A DNA stretch of 64,000 nt from Phycisphaerae bacterium (GTDB lineage: Bacteria > Planctomycetota > Phycisphaerae > UBA1845 > Fen-1342). Location of the stretch: the NCBI GenBank assembly GCA_030428945.1, contig JAUIEC010000016.1, forward strand, positions 1 through 64,000, written 5' to 3'. The translations under genes and the position numbers were made by a program. A model generated the notes under the pieces. The model did not search any database and had not been told where the DNA came from. It worked only from the letters and a program-made list of their open reading frames with translations. Shown piece by piece: positions 40,730 through 51,033 of this stretch (its first letter is position 1; each line of letters starts with the position of its first letter).

Positions 40730-40957
40730 GGCATCGACGCCTGAGCTTCCGGGTGGGCGGAATCGCGGTCTGCCGCGTCGATGACGCACCCTACAACCCT
40801 CGCCCGCTTGCCCCCGCGCTCCCTTGTTCCCTTGTCCCCTTGTTCCCTCGCTCCCCTGCTCCCTTGTTCCCTCGCTCCCTTGCTCCCTCGCTCCCTGCTC
40901 CCTCGCTCCCTCGCTCCCTTGTTCCCTTGCTCCCTTGCTCCCTCGCTCCCTCGCCCC
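40730..40957. repeat. GGTGCGTCATCGACGC pair plus GGGAGCAA octamer array
   Basis: GCGGCATCGACGCCTGAG at 40730 with its inverse partner GCGTCGATGACGCACCCTAC near 40776. From 40816 to 40957 follow about 17 imperfect CTCCCTTG/TTCCCTTG/CTCCCTCG octamers. The array abuts the coaB stop; on the coaB sense strand it reads GGGAGCRA/GGGAACAA. 40548-40729 holds the dnaE leader with no clear promoter. Confidence 0.9.
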
Positions 40958-41596
40958 TCAAAGCCCCTCCAGGATCCGGATCAGCGCCCTGGCCTGGGAC
41001 GCCTTCTGTCGGCGCGGGAGTGATTTCCACGGCTGGCCGCGGACCAGGACCTCGACGGCGGAGCGGTCCGCGCCGATCGCTGCCGGGCGATTCAGCACGA
41101 TCGCGTCGAGACCCTTGCGCCGCAGTTTCGACGCCGCGTTCCGCCGCGGACTGCGGTCCTCCAGCGCGAACCCCAGCACCACCTGACCCGCCCGCCGGCC
41201 GGCCGAGAGCGTTGCCAGCACGTCCTCGGTCGGCTCCAGTTCCAGCCGCAGGTCCGCCTTGCGCTTCTTCATCTTCGAGGTCCGCACCCGCCGCGGGCGA
41301 TAGTCCGCCACGGCCGCCGCCATCACCAGCGCATCCTGCCGCGGCCAGGTCCGCACGCACGCGGCCAGCATCTCCGCGGCCGAAACCACGGCCACTGCCC
41401 GGACCCCGGCCGGCACCGGCAGGCTGACCGGTCCGTGCACCAGCGTGACGCGATGCCCGCGGGCCGCAGCGGCCTCAGCCAGGGCGAAGCCCATCTTTCC
41501 GGATGAATCGTTGGAGAGGTAACGGACCGTGTCGATGTACTCGCGGGTCGGGCCCGCGGTAATCAGGATGCGGCGCGAGGTGGGGTCTGCCGGCAT
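40958..41596 (-). CDS. coaB: Phosphopantothenate-cysteine ligase (stand-alone CoaB)
   Basis: 212 residues, equivalent to the C-terminal half of bifunctional CoaBC. It joins cysteine to 4'-phosphopantothenate with CTP in coenzyme A synthesis. Motifs: ITAGPTREYIDTVRYLSNDS then SGKMG (nucleotide loop), MAAAVADYRP, a conserved Lys-rich KMKKRK loop, ADLRLELEPTEDVLATL, VVLGFALE and DAIVLNRP. In most bacteria CoaB and CoaC are fused; here they are separate with 31 bp between. Last gene of the gmk-rpoZ-coaC-coaB group. Confidence 0.93.
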   Translation of the reverse strand: MPADPTSRRILITAGPTREYIDTVRYLSNDSSGKMGFALAEAAAARGHRVTLVHGPVSLPVPAGVRAVAVVSAAEMLAACVRTWPRQDALVMAAAVADYRPRRVRTSKMKKRKADLRLELEPTEDVLATLSAGRRAGQVVLGFALEDRSPRRNAASKLRRKGLDAIVLNRPAAIGADRSAVEVLVRGQPWKSLPRRQKASQARALIRILEGL

Positions 41597-41627
41597 GGTT
41601 CCGCCCCGTGAGCGAACGACGCGTCGC

Positions 41628-42233
41628 TCAGGATTCCGGCCGGTCCGTGCCCGCGGACAGCAGCCGGGCTCGAACCGCCTCGAACAGTTCTTCCGGCTCG
41701 GCCATCCGCCCCGGACCGTGCGCGCGACAGGCCTGCCAACCCGTGTTCGGACCGACCAGGTCGAAGCCCTGCTCGCTGAGCCAGTTGACGTTCCGCCGCA
41801 CGGCCGGGTGCTGCCACATGTGTGTGTTCATCGCCGGCGCGAGCATCACCGGGCAGGCGGCCCCCAGCAGCAGGGCACTGACGACATCATCGCTGATTCC
41901 GCCGGCCAGCTTGCCGATCACGTTGGCGGTGGCCGGGGCCACGACGATCAGGTCGGCCTGTTCGCTGTGTTTCAGGTGCTGGATGTCGCCGTCGCCGCGC
42001 CACATGCTGGTGACGACCGGGCGCCCGCTGAGGGCTTCGAACGTCACGCGTCCGATGAAGCGGCGGGCGCTGCGGGTCATCGCGACGGTCACGCCGCAAC
42101 CGGCCTGCGCCAGCCTGGAGACTAGTGTGGCGGTCTTGTACGCGGCGATGCCGCCGCAGACGCAGACCAGCGTCTCGAACCCGTGGAGAGGACCGCGGGT
42201 CGTTTCGTCGTCAGGCCTTTTCGGGTTCGGCAA
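41628..42233 (-). CDS. coaC: Phosphopantothenoylcysteine decarboxylase (stand-alone CoaC)
   Basis: 201 residues, HFCD flavoprotein. It decarboxylates 4'-phosphopantothenoylcysteine to 4'-phosphopantetheine, using FMN. Motifs: VCVCGGIAAYKTATLVSRL, the His in FMN-site words, APATANVIGKLAGGISDD, the substrate clamp PAMNTHMW, and the active-site Cys in WQACRAHGPGRMAEP. The only possible early start is a TTG at 42233, inside the 3' end of rpoZ; no ATG or GTG lies between it and the conserved domain. Overlap and rare start suggest translational coupling to rpoZ. Confidence 0.92.
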   Translation of the reverse strand: MPNPKRPDDETTRGPLHGFETLVCVCGGIAAYKTATLVSRLAQAGCGVTVAMTRSARRFIGRVTFEALSGRPVVTSMWRGDGDIQHLKHSEQADLIVVAPATANVIGKLAGGISDDVVSALLLGAACPVMLAPAMNTHMWQHPAVRRNVNWLSEQGFDLVGPNTGWQACRAHGPGRMAEPEELFEAVRARLLSAGTDRPES

Positions 42234-42435
42234 TGCCCGACGCCTCGTAGTCGATCCTGACCTTGCCCTGGGCGATCTCTTCGACCACGACTTCCATCTC
42301 GGTCAGCCCGGTGGCGTCCACCAGCGGGCGGGACCCCTGCAGGAGTTCCAGCCAGCGCTTCTGAATCAGGGCCGTCAGGCGAAAACGGCCACCCACCCGA
42401 CGGATCAATTCGTCGCTGTTCAGCGCATCAATCAT
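42211..42435 (-). CDS. rpoZ: RNA polymerase omega subunit
   Basis: 74 residues. It stabilises beta-prime in the core RNA polymerase. The family pattern is clear: ALNSDELIRRVGGRFRLTAL, then IQKRWLELLQG, followed by a P-V--T-L-EMEVVVEEIAQGKV segment. It overlaps gmk by 4 bp (ATGA) and coaC by 23 bp, so the group is one operon. The gmk-rpoZ-coaBC order is widespread in bacteria. Confidence 0.9.
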   Translation of the reverse strand: MIDALNSDELIRRVGGRFRLTALIQKRWLELLQGSRPLVDATGLTEMEVVVEEIAQGKVRIDYEASGIAEPEKA

Positions 42436-43013
42436 GTCCGCTCCCGTTCCTGTTTCAGGATGCCGATCACTTCGTCAATCGAATCCTTAAGTATATCGTT
42501 TGTAATGAAATACTGGTAGATCCCCTCGGCCCGGGCAAAGGCGATCTCGCCATCCGCCCGTGCCAGCCGCCGGGCCTGCAGTTCGGCCGTCTCGGTCCGC
42601 CGACCCGCCAGTCGGGCCTGCAGCGTCTCGGGCGTGGGCGGCAGGATGAAGATCCGCAGCGAGTCCGGCATCCGGGCGGCCACCTGGGCGGCCCCCTGGA
42701 CATCGATCTCCATCACGACCACCTGCCCGCGGGCGACCGCCTGCTCGACAGGGGCCTTGAGTGTCCCGTAGCGGTGTCCCAGGTAGGTCGCGTGCTCGAG
42801 GAAGGCGTCCTCGGCCAGCAGTTCGTCGAAGCGGCCCTCGTCGACGAAGTGGTAGGCCTCGCCGTCCTGCTCATGCCCCCGCCGCGGCCGGGTGGTCACG
42901 GAGACCGACCAGACCGTCTCCGGGACCTGCTCGAGCAGGGCGTGACAGATCGAGGTCTTGCCGGTACCGGAAGGACCGCTGATCACCAGCAGAGTGCCGC
43001 GTGCCGTATTCAT
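42432..43013 (-). CDS. gmk: Guanylate kinase
   Basis: 193 residues; phosphorylates GMP to GDP with ATP. P-loop ISGPSGTGKTS near the N-terminus, GMP-binding VSVTTRPRRGHEQDG and YHFVDEGRFDELLA, YGTLKAPVEQA, DIDVQGAAQV-like VMEIDVQGAAQVAARM, lid region RLAGRRTETAELQARR. First gene of the operon with rpoZ, coaC and coaB, although atpC lies 43 bp upstream on the same strand and could be co-transcribed. The ATG at 43013 has a weak ribosome-binding site. Confidence 0.96.
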   Translation of the reverse strand: MNTARGTLLVISGPSGTGKTSICHALLEQVPETVWSVSVTTRPRRGHEQDGEAYHFVDEGRFDELLAEDAFLEHATYLGHRYGTLKAPVEQAVARGQVVVMEIDVQGAAQVAARMPDSLRIFILPPTPETLQARLAGRRTETAELQARRLARADGEIAFARAEGIYQYFITNDILKDSIDEVIGILKQERERT

Positions 43014-43056
43014 AGGTTCCGGATTATGCAGGGGATGGCCGCCCGCGGCCAGTCGC

Positions 43057-43437
43057 TCAGCCCGACGTCAGGCTCGACATGGCGTGGAGCCGCCTGCTGG
43101 CCCGCCCCCGGGAGGCCGGCGGGGCGTCCTCGACGGCCGTACGGGCCTCGGAGAGGACCTCGGGCGTGACTTCGTCGGCCTTGAGGGCCCGCCCGGTCAG
43201 GACGGTGACGCGGTTGTCGAGCACCTGGGCGAAGCCGCCGTCGATGAAGACGCGCGAGACGGCCCCGTCGTGCCGGACCCGCATCTGGCCGATGCCGAGT
43301 TCGCACATCAGCGGCGCCCGCATCGCCAGGACCCCCAGTTCACCATCGTGGGCCGGGAGCGTAACCGATTCGGCCGCAGCGGAGAGGACCTCCCGCTCGG
43401 GCGTAATCACGACGCATTCAATCGTTTTTGCTGCCAT
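43057..43437 (-). CDS. atpC: F-type ATP synthase epsilon subunit (isolated)
   Basis: 126 residues. The N-terminal beta-sandwich is typical: CVVITPEREVLSAAAESVTL then PAHDGELGVLAMRAPLM, with IDGGFAQVLDNRVTVLTGRA. The C-terminal helical hairpin is short and diverged (SEARTAVEDAPPASRGRASR). It sits on the central stalk of F1 and modulates ATP hydrolysis. The other atp genes, normally atpH-A-G-D just upstream, are missing; instead a toxin-antitoxin pair lies 63 bp upstream. Either the ATP synthase genes are dispersed in this lineage or the operon was broken. Confidence 0.85.
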   Translation of the reverse strand: MAAKTIECVVITPEREVLSAAAESVTLPAHDGELGVLAMRAPLMCELGIGQMRVRHDGAVSRVFIDGGFAQVLDNRVTVLTGRALKADEVTPEVLSEARTAVEDAPPASRGRASRRLHAMSSLTSG

Positions 43438-43500
43438 GGGATCGACTGGTATAGCGGCTGGAACGGCCGGTCGTCAAGGGACGGAGGCGGGCGGCGTCGG

Positions 43501-43800
43501 TCAGGCGTCATCGAGATGCCGGTCCGGGTCCATCGACTCGTGCAGCACGCGCCGCACCCTGACTTCGGTATCGCTGAAGGTGTAGAAAACCACGTGATGC
43601 TCCACCCGCCTGGACCAGTAGCCGGTTCGCAACGTTTCCCGTGGCCGACCGCCGTTCGGCCGTTGCAGGATGGCCGTGACACCACGTTCGAGGGCGGCCA
43701 GATAGCGATCAGCCTGGCGCTCGTTCCACTGTTCGAAGGTATAGAGCCAGATGTTGACCAGGTCCGCCTCCGCGGCCCGGTCCTTCAGAAGTCTACGCAT
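43501..43800 (-). CDS. parE: ParE/RelE-family toxin
   Basis: 99 residues of the ParE superfamily: AEADLVNIWLYTFEQWNERQ, ADRYLAALERGVTAIL, GRPRETLRTGYWSRRVEHHV, VFYTFSDTEVRVRRVLHESM. ParE toxins poison DNA gyrase; related RelE toxins cut mRNA on the ribosome. The family pattern and RHH partner favour ParE. It overlaps the antitoxin gene by 16 bp and is translated second, as expected for such pairs. Confidence 0.9.
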   Translation of the reverse strand: MRRLLKDRAAEADLVNIWLYTFEQWNERQADRYLAALERGVTAILQRPNGGRPRETLRTGYWSRRVEHHVVFYTFSDTEVRVRRVLHESMDPDRHLDDA

Positions 43801-44054
43801 CCGTCCGGGCTCAGCCCGGCCCGCCTACGGGCTTCACGCCGAACCGCATCGAAGTCCAGTGCGCCGGCGTCGCCGCTGGCTTCGCCGTCGATCAGGGCCT
43901 GCCGCAGCCCTGCGACCCGTTGTTCGTGCTCCTCGAGCAGCCGGAGCGAGGCACGGACGACCTCGCTGGCGCTGCCATAGCGGCCGGTCTTGATCTGTCC
44001 GCGGATGAAGCTCTCGAAGTGATCACCAAGCGAGATACTGGTGTTCCTGGCCAT
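43785..44054 (-). CDS. parD: ParD-type antitoxin (ribbon-helix-helix)
   Basis: 89 residues from the ATG at 44054, preceded by the strong site GGGAGGA. MARNTSISLGDHFESFIRGQ is the classic CopG/ParD beta-strand and first helix; GRYGSASEVVRASLRLLEEH is the second helix. The C-terminal half (RQALIDGEASGDAGALDFDA) wraps the toxin. It neutralises the downstream toxin and represses the operon, probably at the AT-rich palindrome at 44083-44099. The AT-rich leader contrasts with the surroundings and suggests acquisition as a unit. Confidence 0.92.
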   Translation of the reverse strand: MARNTSISLGDHFESFIRGQIKTGRYGSASEVVRASLRLLEEHEQRVAGLRQALIDGEASGDAGALDFDAVRREARRRAGLSPDGCVDF

Positions 44055-44075
44055 TGGAATCCTCCCACCCTGATA

Positions 44076-44099
44076 CCAAATATTACCATATATCGGTAA
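44076..44099 (-). promoter_or_regulatory. Putative ParD operator / promoter
   Basis: TTACC (44083-44087) and GGTAA (44095-44099) form a perfect inverted repeat with ATATATC between; a further TACCAAA lies at 44075-44081. On the minus strand the sequence reads GGTAATATTTGGTATCA, giving tandem GGTAT/GGTAA half-sites 22 bp before parD. It is the most AT-rich spot for several kilobases. 44100-44307 beyond it holds nothing recognisable. Confidence 0.5.
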
Positions 44100-44307
44100 C
44101 CAGACCAAGAGAATTCCGCGGAGAGGTTCCTCCGGCCGGTTTGCCCCGCCGCAAATGATGAGCCCGGCGGAACCCGTTAACACGAACGCTGGCTGCGCGA
44201 TGGTGAGGCTGGCGATCGCGTCGATGCGCGCCTGCCAGCACCAGAGCCTTGCCTGATCCACTTCGGGCCCGACGGCAGGCTCGCTCGCTCTGTTCAGATA
44301 TGAGACG

Positions 44308-44679
44308 CTACTTCTTGGTCGCCCCGCCGCCGCCCTTCTTCCCGCCGTCGGAAGACTTCGACTTGGCGGCCGGCTTGGTATCGGCTTTCCCGGCCTTGCC
44401 TTCGCCGGACTTGTTGTCCGAGGACTTGCTGTCGCCGCTCTTGCTGTCGCTGTCGGTCTTGGGCTTGTCGGCCTCGGCGGACTTCTTGTAGGACTCGCTG
44501 CGGTAGTCGGTTTCGTAGAAGCCCGAGCCCTTGAAGATCACGCCCGCGCCCGTCCCGATCAGCCGTCGCAGCTTGCTCTTGCCGCACTCGGGGCACTTGC
44601 GATGCGGTTTGGCCGACATCGACTGGAAGGATTCGAACGCGTGCTCGCACCCGTCACAAACATAGTCATACGTTGGCAT
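44308..44679 (-). CDS. FmdB-family zinc ribbon protein
   Basis: 123 residues. The first 50 residues are the FmdB/CxxC zinc ribbon: MPTYDYVCDGCEHAFE, CPECGKSKLRRLIGTGAG, then VIFKGSGFYETDYRS. The rest is a low-complexity Lys/Ser/Asp/Gly tail (SDSKSGDSKSSDNKSGEG). The family is often annotated as a putative regulator; its role is unsettled. It lies 221 bp downstream of grpE behind a repeat array and may be a separate unit. Confidence 0.9.
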   Translation of the reverse strand: MPTYDYVCDGCEHAFESFQSMSAKPHRKCPECGKSKLRRLIGTGAGVIFKGSGFYETDYRSESYKKSAEADKPKTDSDSKSGDSKSSDNKSGEGKAGKADTKPAAKSKSSDGGKKGGGGATKK

Positions 44680-44832
44680 GCAAGACTCCCGCTCTGGGCA
44701 TGGGAAAACGTGAAAAGGCTGGAGGCGTCAAAGAGGCCCAGCACGGAACCGTCCGTTCACCCACTCTGTTGCGTTCTCACTTCTTCGTTCGTCACGCTCT
44801 CGTTCTTCGCACGCGCAGGCCGCGTCGCAGGT

Positions 44833-44900
44833 GCTCTCACCTGCTCACTTGCTCAAGTGCTCACCTGCTCACCTGCTCACCTGCTTACTTGCTTACTGCT
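44833..44900. repeat. GTGAGCAG/GTGAGCAA octamer array after grpE
   Basis: Eight CTCACCTG/CTCACTTG/TTACTTGC units ending at the grpE stop. On the grpE sense strand it reads GTAAGCAA then GTGAGCAGGTGAGCAG, purine-rich. The array lies between grpE and the FmdB gene. Confidence 0.9.
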
Positions 44901-45434
44901 TCAGCCACCACTCGAGACGATCACCTTCGCCGAGCGCAGTACGCGGCCCTTCATGCGATAGCCGCGGGCGACTTCCTGGATCACCACGCCCTTCGGCACC
45001 TCGTCGCTGGCCTGCTGCAACATCGCTTCGTGCACTTCGGGATCGAATTCCGCGCCGGCCGCCTCGATCGCCTCGATGCCGTGATCGCGAAAGACCTTCA
45101 GGACCTGGTCGAGCACGATCCGGACGCCCTCGGCCACGGCCTGGTGCGCCTCGTCCTCGCCGATCGAAGTCAGCGTGCGTTCGAGATCGTCCAGCACCGG
45201 CAGCAGGTCCGTCGCCAGACCCGCCTCGGCAAACTGCAGGGCCGCTTCCTTCTCACGCTGGGCCCGCTGCTGCACGTTCCGCAGTTCGGCCACCAGGCGC
45301 AGGTTCTTGTCGTTCGCTTCCGCCAGTTCCTGCGTCAGGATCTCGACCGGATCCGCCTCGCCCGCCTCCGCGGCCGCGTCCTCGTGGTCGCCCGTCTCGA
45401 TCATCTCAGCGTCGTGTTCGGTGTTCTCAGGCAT
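44901..45434 (-). CDS. grpE: Nucleotide exchange factor GrpE
   Basis: 177 residues. An acidic N-terminus, a long coiled coil (about 30-90, ELAEANDKNLRLVAELRNVQ), then the head with DLLPVLDDLERTL, GVRIVLDQVLKVFRDHGIE, FDPEVHEAMLQQ and VVIQEVARGYRMKGRVLRSA. It releases ADP from DnaK. It follows dnaJ by 3 bp. The dnaJ-before-grpE order is unusual; dnaK and hrcA are not in the window. Confidence 0.94.
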   Translation of the reverse strand: MPENTEHDAEMIETGDHEDAAAEAGEADPVEILTQELAEANDKNLRLVAELRNVQQRAQREKEAALQFAEAGLATDLLPVLDDLERTLTSIGEDEAHQAVAEGVRIVLDQVLKVFRDHGIEAIEAAGAEFDPEVHEAMLQQASDEVPKGVVIQEVARGYRMKGRVLRSAKVIVSSGG

Positions 45435-45437
45435 TCC

Positions 45438-46583
45438 CTAGTCTTCCGTCTCGTCGTCATCCGGGTGTCCCGTGAAGTATTCCTTCACCCGCTCGAAGAA
45501 GCCCTTCGACTCCGGCAGCACCTCGTTGTCCTCGGTCGCGGCGAACTTCCGCAGCAGATCCTCCTGCTCGGCGGTCAGGCTGGCCGGAATCTCGATCAGC
45601 ACCTGCACGATCTCGTCTCCCGCCCGTCCGGTCCGCAGGTTCGGCAGGCCCTGCCCCGACAACTGGAAGATCGCCCCGTGCTGCGTGGCGGCCGGGATCC
45701 GCAGGGTCGACCGACCGTTCAGCGTCGGCACCTCGATCTGCGCGCCGAGGGCCGCCTGCGTGAAGCTGATCGGCATCCGGCAGACGAGGTTGTCGCCGTC
45801 GCGGACGAAGAACTCGTGCTCGCGAATCTGCACGACGCAGTGCAGGTCGCCGCGGGCCGTACCGGTCCGACTCGGCTCGCCCTCGCCGCGCAGGCGAATC
45901 CGCTGCCCGTCGTGGATGCCCGGCGGCACCTTGACCTGCAGGACCGACTCGCGTCGCGCCCGGCCGCTGCCCGAGCAGGTGCCGCACGGCTTGGAGATCA
46001 CGTTCCCGCGGCCGTGACACTGCGGGCACTCGACCACGCTGCGTGTGACGATGAAGCCCATGTTGGCCTGTCGCTCGACCTGCCCGTAGCCGCCGCAGGT
46101 TCCGCAGGTCGTCACCGGCGAACCCGGTTCGGCGCCGCGCCCCTCGCAGCCGTCGCACAGGTCCATCCGCTCGAAGCGGAGCGTCTTCTCGACCCCGGTC
46201 GCCACCTCGCGCAGGTCGATGTCGATCACCGTCTGGATGTCGATCCCGCGATCCGCCCGACCGCGTCCGCGGCCGCCGAAGGCATCGCCGAACAGGTCGC
46301 CGAAGACGCTGAAGATGTCCTCGACGCCCATGCCCTGGAAGTCGTGGATTCCGACGCCGTGCAGACCCTGGTGCCCGTAGCGATCATAGCGGGCCCGCTT
46401 CTCCGGGTCCGAGAGCACCTCGTAGGCCTCGGCCGCCTCCTTGAACCGCCCCTCGGCATCGGGGTCCTTGTTGCGGTCCGGGTGGTACTGCACCGCCATC
46501 TTGCGATACGCGCGCTTGATGTCGTCCGCGCCGGCCTCGCGGGCAACGCCCAGCACCTCGTAGTAATCCCGCTTCTGCGACAC
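45438..46583 (-). CDS. dnaJ: Chaperone DnaJ (type I)
   Basis: 381 residues. J domain with the HPD motif in [11 protein letters not shown], a short Gly/Phe region ([17 protein letters not shown]), four CxxCxGxG zinc repeats ([32 protein letters not shown]) and the substrate-binding C-terminal domains, ending acidic (HPDDDETED). It stimulates DnaK ATPase. The GTG at 46583 is chosen: GGCGAGG lies 5-9 bp before it and translation then starts [13 protein letters not shown], typical for DnaJ; an in-frame start at 46631 would add an unrelated leader. It is separated from groEL1 by 147 bp. Confidence 0.95.
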   Translation of the reverse strand: MSQKRDYYEVLGVAREAGADDIKRAYRKMAVQYHPDRNKDPDAEGRFKEAAEAYEVLSDPEKRARYDRYGHQGLHGVGIHDFQGMGVEDIFSVFGDLFGDAFGGRGRGRADRGIDIQTVIDIDLREVATGVEKTLRFERMDLCDGCEGRGAEPGSPVTTCGTCGGYGQVERQANMGFIVTRSVVECPQCHGRGNVISKPCGTCSGSGRARRESVLQVKVPPGIHDGQRIRLRGEGEPSRTGTARGDLHCVVQIREHEFFVRDGDNLVCRMPISFTQAALGAQIEVPTLNGRSTLRIPAATQHGAIFQLSGQGLPNLRTGRAGDEIVQVLIEIPASLTAEQEDLLRKFAATEDNEVLPESKGFFERVKEYFTGHPDDDETED

Positions 46584-46730
46584 AACCACCTCGCCTGACC
46601 ACCGGGGCCTGCGAATGTACGACAGGGGCACCGCACGACGCGACGCCCCTGCCGATGAACCAGTTTCGCCCGGGCACGACGCCGGCCGGCGCTCGAGAGC
46701 CGCGCGGCCGGGCTCCCACGCGTGCGACCG

Positions 46731-48347
46731 CTAGTGCGTCGCGCCTTCGATGCCCTCGTGCTTGTCTTCCTTGTACTCGGTGACCAGCACGTCGGTCGTC
46801 AGCGTCAGGCCCGCCACGCTGGCGGCGTTCTGCAATGCCACCCGCGCGACCTTGGCCGGATCGATGATCCCGGCGTCGAACATGTCGACGTACTTGTCGT
46901 TGCGGGCATCGTAGCCGACGTTCCTGGCCTGCGACTGGATCTCGTCGATCACCACGCCGCCGTCGACGCCCGCGTTCTCGGCGATCTGCCGGGTCGGGTA
47001 CTCGAGGGCCTTGGCGATGATCCGGCAACCGATCTGCTCGTCGCCTTCGAGCGACTTGGCCGCATCCTGCACGGCCTTGATCGCCCGCAGGAACGCGACA
47101 CCGCCACCCGGAACGACGCCTTCCTCGGCGGCCGCCTTGGTGGCGTGGAAGGCGTCATCGACCAGGTCCTTGCGCTCCTTGACTTCGATCTCGGTCGCGC
47201 CGCCGACCTTGACGATCGCCACGCCGCCGGTCAGCTTCGCCAGCCGTTCCTGCAGCTTTTCGCGATCGTAGTCGCTGGTGGTCTTCTCGATCTGGGCGCG
47301 GATCTGGCTGATGCGGGCCTCGATCGCCTTCTTCTTGCCGGCACCCTGGATGATCGTCGTGTTGTCCTTGGTGATCACCACCTTCTTGGCCTTGCCGAGC
47401 ATGTCGATCTCGACCGCGTCCAGCTTGAGACCCTGGTCCTCGCTGACGAAGGTGCCGCCGGTGACGGCCGCGATGTCGCCCAGCATCGCCTTGCGGCGCT
47501 CGCCGAAGCCCGGAGCCTTGACGGCGGCCACGTTCAGCATGCCGCGCAGGCGGTTGACGACCAGCATCGCCAGGGCCTCGCCTTCGAGGTCCTCGCAGAT
47601 CAGCAGCAGCGGCTTGCTCAGGTTGACGACCTTCTCGAGCAGCGGGACCAGTTCGCGGACGTTGCTGATCTTCTTCTCGAAGATCAGGATGTACGGATCA
47701 TCGAACTCGGCCTCGAGCGTGCCCGGGTTGGTCACGAAGTACGGCGAGATGTAGCCCTTGTCGAACTGCATGCCGTCGACGTGATCCCAGGTCGTCTCGA
47801 TGCCCTTGCCTTCCTCGACCTCGACCACGCCGTCCTTGCCGACCTTGTCGAAGGCCTCGGACAGCATCCGGCCGATCTCCGCGTCGCCGTTGGCGCTGAT
47901 CGTGCCGACCTTGGCGATGTCGCCCTTGCCGCCGACCTTGACCGACTGCTTGCGAATCGCCTCGACGGCCGCGGCCACGGCGTGATCGATGCCGCGTTTG
48001 ACCGCGATCGGATTCGCGCCGGCGGTGATCATCTTGAGGCCTTCGACCAGGATCGCCTCGGCCAGCACGGTGGCGGTGGTGGTCCCGTCGCCGGCGTCAT
48101 CCGAGGTCTTGCTGGCGACTTCGTTGACCAGCTTGGCGCCCATGTTCTGGAACGGCTCGGTCAGCTCGATTTCCTTGCTGACCGTGACCCCGTCCTTGGT
48201 GACGCGCGGGGCGCCCCAGGACTTCTGCAGCAGGACGTTGTGCCCTACCGGCCCCATCGTCGTCTTGACCGTCTTGGCCAACTGGCGAACGCCGCTGAGC
48301 AGTTCGCTGCGGGCCCGGTCGCTGTACATCAGTTGTTTGGCAGGCAT
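46731..48347 (-). CDS. groEL: Chaperonin GroEL, paralogue 1 (no GGM tail)
   Basis: 538 residues, full length. ATP site [20 protein letters not shown] and [14 protein letters not shown]; apical-domain words [24 protein letters not shown] near the equatorial C-terminal half. It forms the double-ring folding cage with GroES, encoded 36 bp upstream. It lacks the usual GGM-rich tail, ending [10 protein letters not shown]; several otherwise constant positions differ (VGHNV for RGRNV). Together with the second, tailed copy at 49000 it may be a specialised paralogue. Confidence 0.96.
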   Translation of the reverse strand: MPAKQLMYSDRARSELLSGVRQLAKTVKTTMGPVGHNVLLQKSWGAPRVTKDGVTVSKEIELTEPFQNMGAKLVNEVASKTSDDAGDGTTTATVLAEAILVEGLKMITAGANPIAVKRGIDHAVAAAVEAIRKQSVKVGGKGDIAKVGTISANGDAEIGRMLSEAFDKVGKDGVVEVEEGKGIETTWDHVDGMQFDKGYISPYFVTNPGTLEAEFDDPYILIFEKKISNVRELVPLLEKVVNLSKPLLLICEDLEGEALAMLVVNRLRGMLNVAAVKAPGFGERRKAMLGDIAAVTGGTFVSEDQGLKLDAVEIDMLGKAKKVVITKDNTTIIQGAGKKKAIEARISQIRAQIEKTTSDYDREKLQERLAKLTGGVAIVKVGGATEIEVKERKDLVDDAFHATKAAAEEGVVPGGGVAFLRAIKAVQDAAKSLEGDEQIGCRIIAKALEYPTRQIAENAGVDGGVVIDEIQSQARNVGYDARNDKYVDMFDAGIIDPAKVARVALQNAASVAGLTLTTDVLVTEYKEDKHEGIEGATH

Positions 48348-48383
48348 ACCGCGCTGCTCCTTTCGTCGTCGCCCGTCCGGGGC

Positions 48384-48695
48384 TTAGGCCTGGACGGCGA
48401 GGATGTCCGATTCGCGAAGAACGACCAGCTCGTCACCGTTGATGTCCACCTCGGTCCCGGCGTACTTGCCGTAGAAGATCCGGTCGCCGACCTTCACCGA
48501 CATCTCGCCCCGCTCGCCGCTGTCCAGCAGCTTGCCCGGACCAACCGCGATCACGGTGCCCTGCTGGGGCTTCTCGCGGGCCGAATCCGGCAGCACGATC
48601 CCGCCGGCCGTCTTCTCCTCGGCCTCGGAACGCTGCACCACAACCCGGTCATCCAGCGGACGAATCTTTACTTTCTTCGCAGTGGCAGTCGCCAT
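48384..48695 (-). CDS. groES: Co-chaperonin GroES
   Basis: 103 residues. Core: [20 protein letters not shown] then [20 protein letters not shown] (the mobile loop that docks on GroEL), [20 protein letters not shown], and a final EYxxL-like [11 protein letters not shown]. Caps the GroEL ring. It is located between the two groEL genes, 36 bp before groEL1 and downstream of a small unknown gene. Confidence 0.95.
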   Translation of the reverse strand: MATATAKKVKIRPLDDRVVVQRSEAEEKTAGGIVLPDSAREKPQQGTVIAVGPGKLLDSGERGEMSVKVGDRIFYGKYAGTEVDINGDELVVLRESDILAVQA

Positions 48696-48723
48696 CGTTG
48701 CTTACCTCCAAGTTTGAAATCGC

Positions 48724-48978
48724 TCAGTCGGTCTCGTATTCCGTTCCGTCACACGGCTCCAGCAGCGCTTCACCCTGAAGCAGCTCCTGGCCGGTCCGGA
48801 CCACCTGCACGCGGTAGCGCGTGTCGGCCGCCCCCAGCAACCCGCCCCGTGACGAGGAATACTGGCCCGTGTGTATCTCCGGCTGCGTGATCCGCTCGAG
48901 GATCACCGCCTCGTCACCGAGGTTCGCCGCCCGGAGCATCCGCACCTTGCAGCCAACCTTGTAAAGCCGTTTTGTCAT
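48724..48978 (-). CDS. Small unknown protein inside chaperonin operon
   Basis: 84 residues from the ATG at 48978 (GTG at 48981 or TTG at 48990 are alternatives; AGAGG lies upstream). It sits 21 bp after the groEL2 stop and 28 bp before groES, in the same direction. No signal peptide or membrane segment. The sequence (KRLYKVGCKVRMLRAANLGD, YRVQVVRTGQELLQGEALLE) is beta-rich with alternating hydrophobics, perhaps a small barrel; I recognise no family. Tight placement between chaperonin genes argues that it is real and related to folding. Confidence 0.65.
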   Translation of the reverse strand: MTKRLYKVGCKVRMLRAANLGDEAVILERITQPEIHTGQYSSSRGGLLGAADTRYRVQVVRTGQELLQGEALLEPCDGTEYETD

Positions 48979-48999
48979 CACAGCGTGCAACCTCTGGAC

Positions 49000-50718
<1,719 letters not shown>

Positions 50719-51033
50719 GCAACGTCTCCTTCCAAAACACGCAAGCGTCTGCTTGGTTATCAGGTCAATCCCACCCGCCAGCGGCGAGGCCCCAATCGAC
50801 ATGCAAATTCAGCGCCAGACACCCGCGACATGCCCGTGCGATTCGCAAGATCATATTTTCAAGACACTTAGAGGGACACGCCCCCGGCCTGCCAGGCCGA
50901 GCGACCTGCCAAACTGACATCCCGCCCCGCCCGTCCCTGACAGCCGACCCGAAAAAGCACGGCCCCCTGTCCGTTCCGCCAGCCCGGATCGCCGCGAGGC
51001 AACGTGCGGACCTCAGCGCGCGGGCGGGCCGCC
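50719..51033. other. Leader region of chaperonin operon
   Basis: No gene supported. The only AT-rich patch (50850-50863) reads CTTGAAAATATGAT on the minus strand, about 132-145 bp before the groEL2 start. TATGAT could be a -10, and CTTGAA resembles a heat-shock sigma -35, but no partner hexamer at the right distance was found. Confidence 0.3.

Noticed and set aside
37074..40784. Plus-strand open frame of more than 1200 codons opposite dnaE
   Set aside because: Antisense shadow with no motif; dnaE is unambiguous on the other strand.
50850..50863. Heat-shock promoter upstream of groEL2
   Set aside because: CTTGAA and TATGAT are present but overlap, and no matching second hexamer lies at an acceptable distance. 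Kept only as a note in the leader region.
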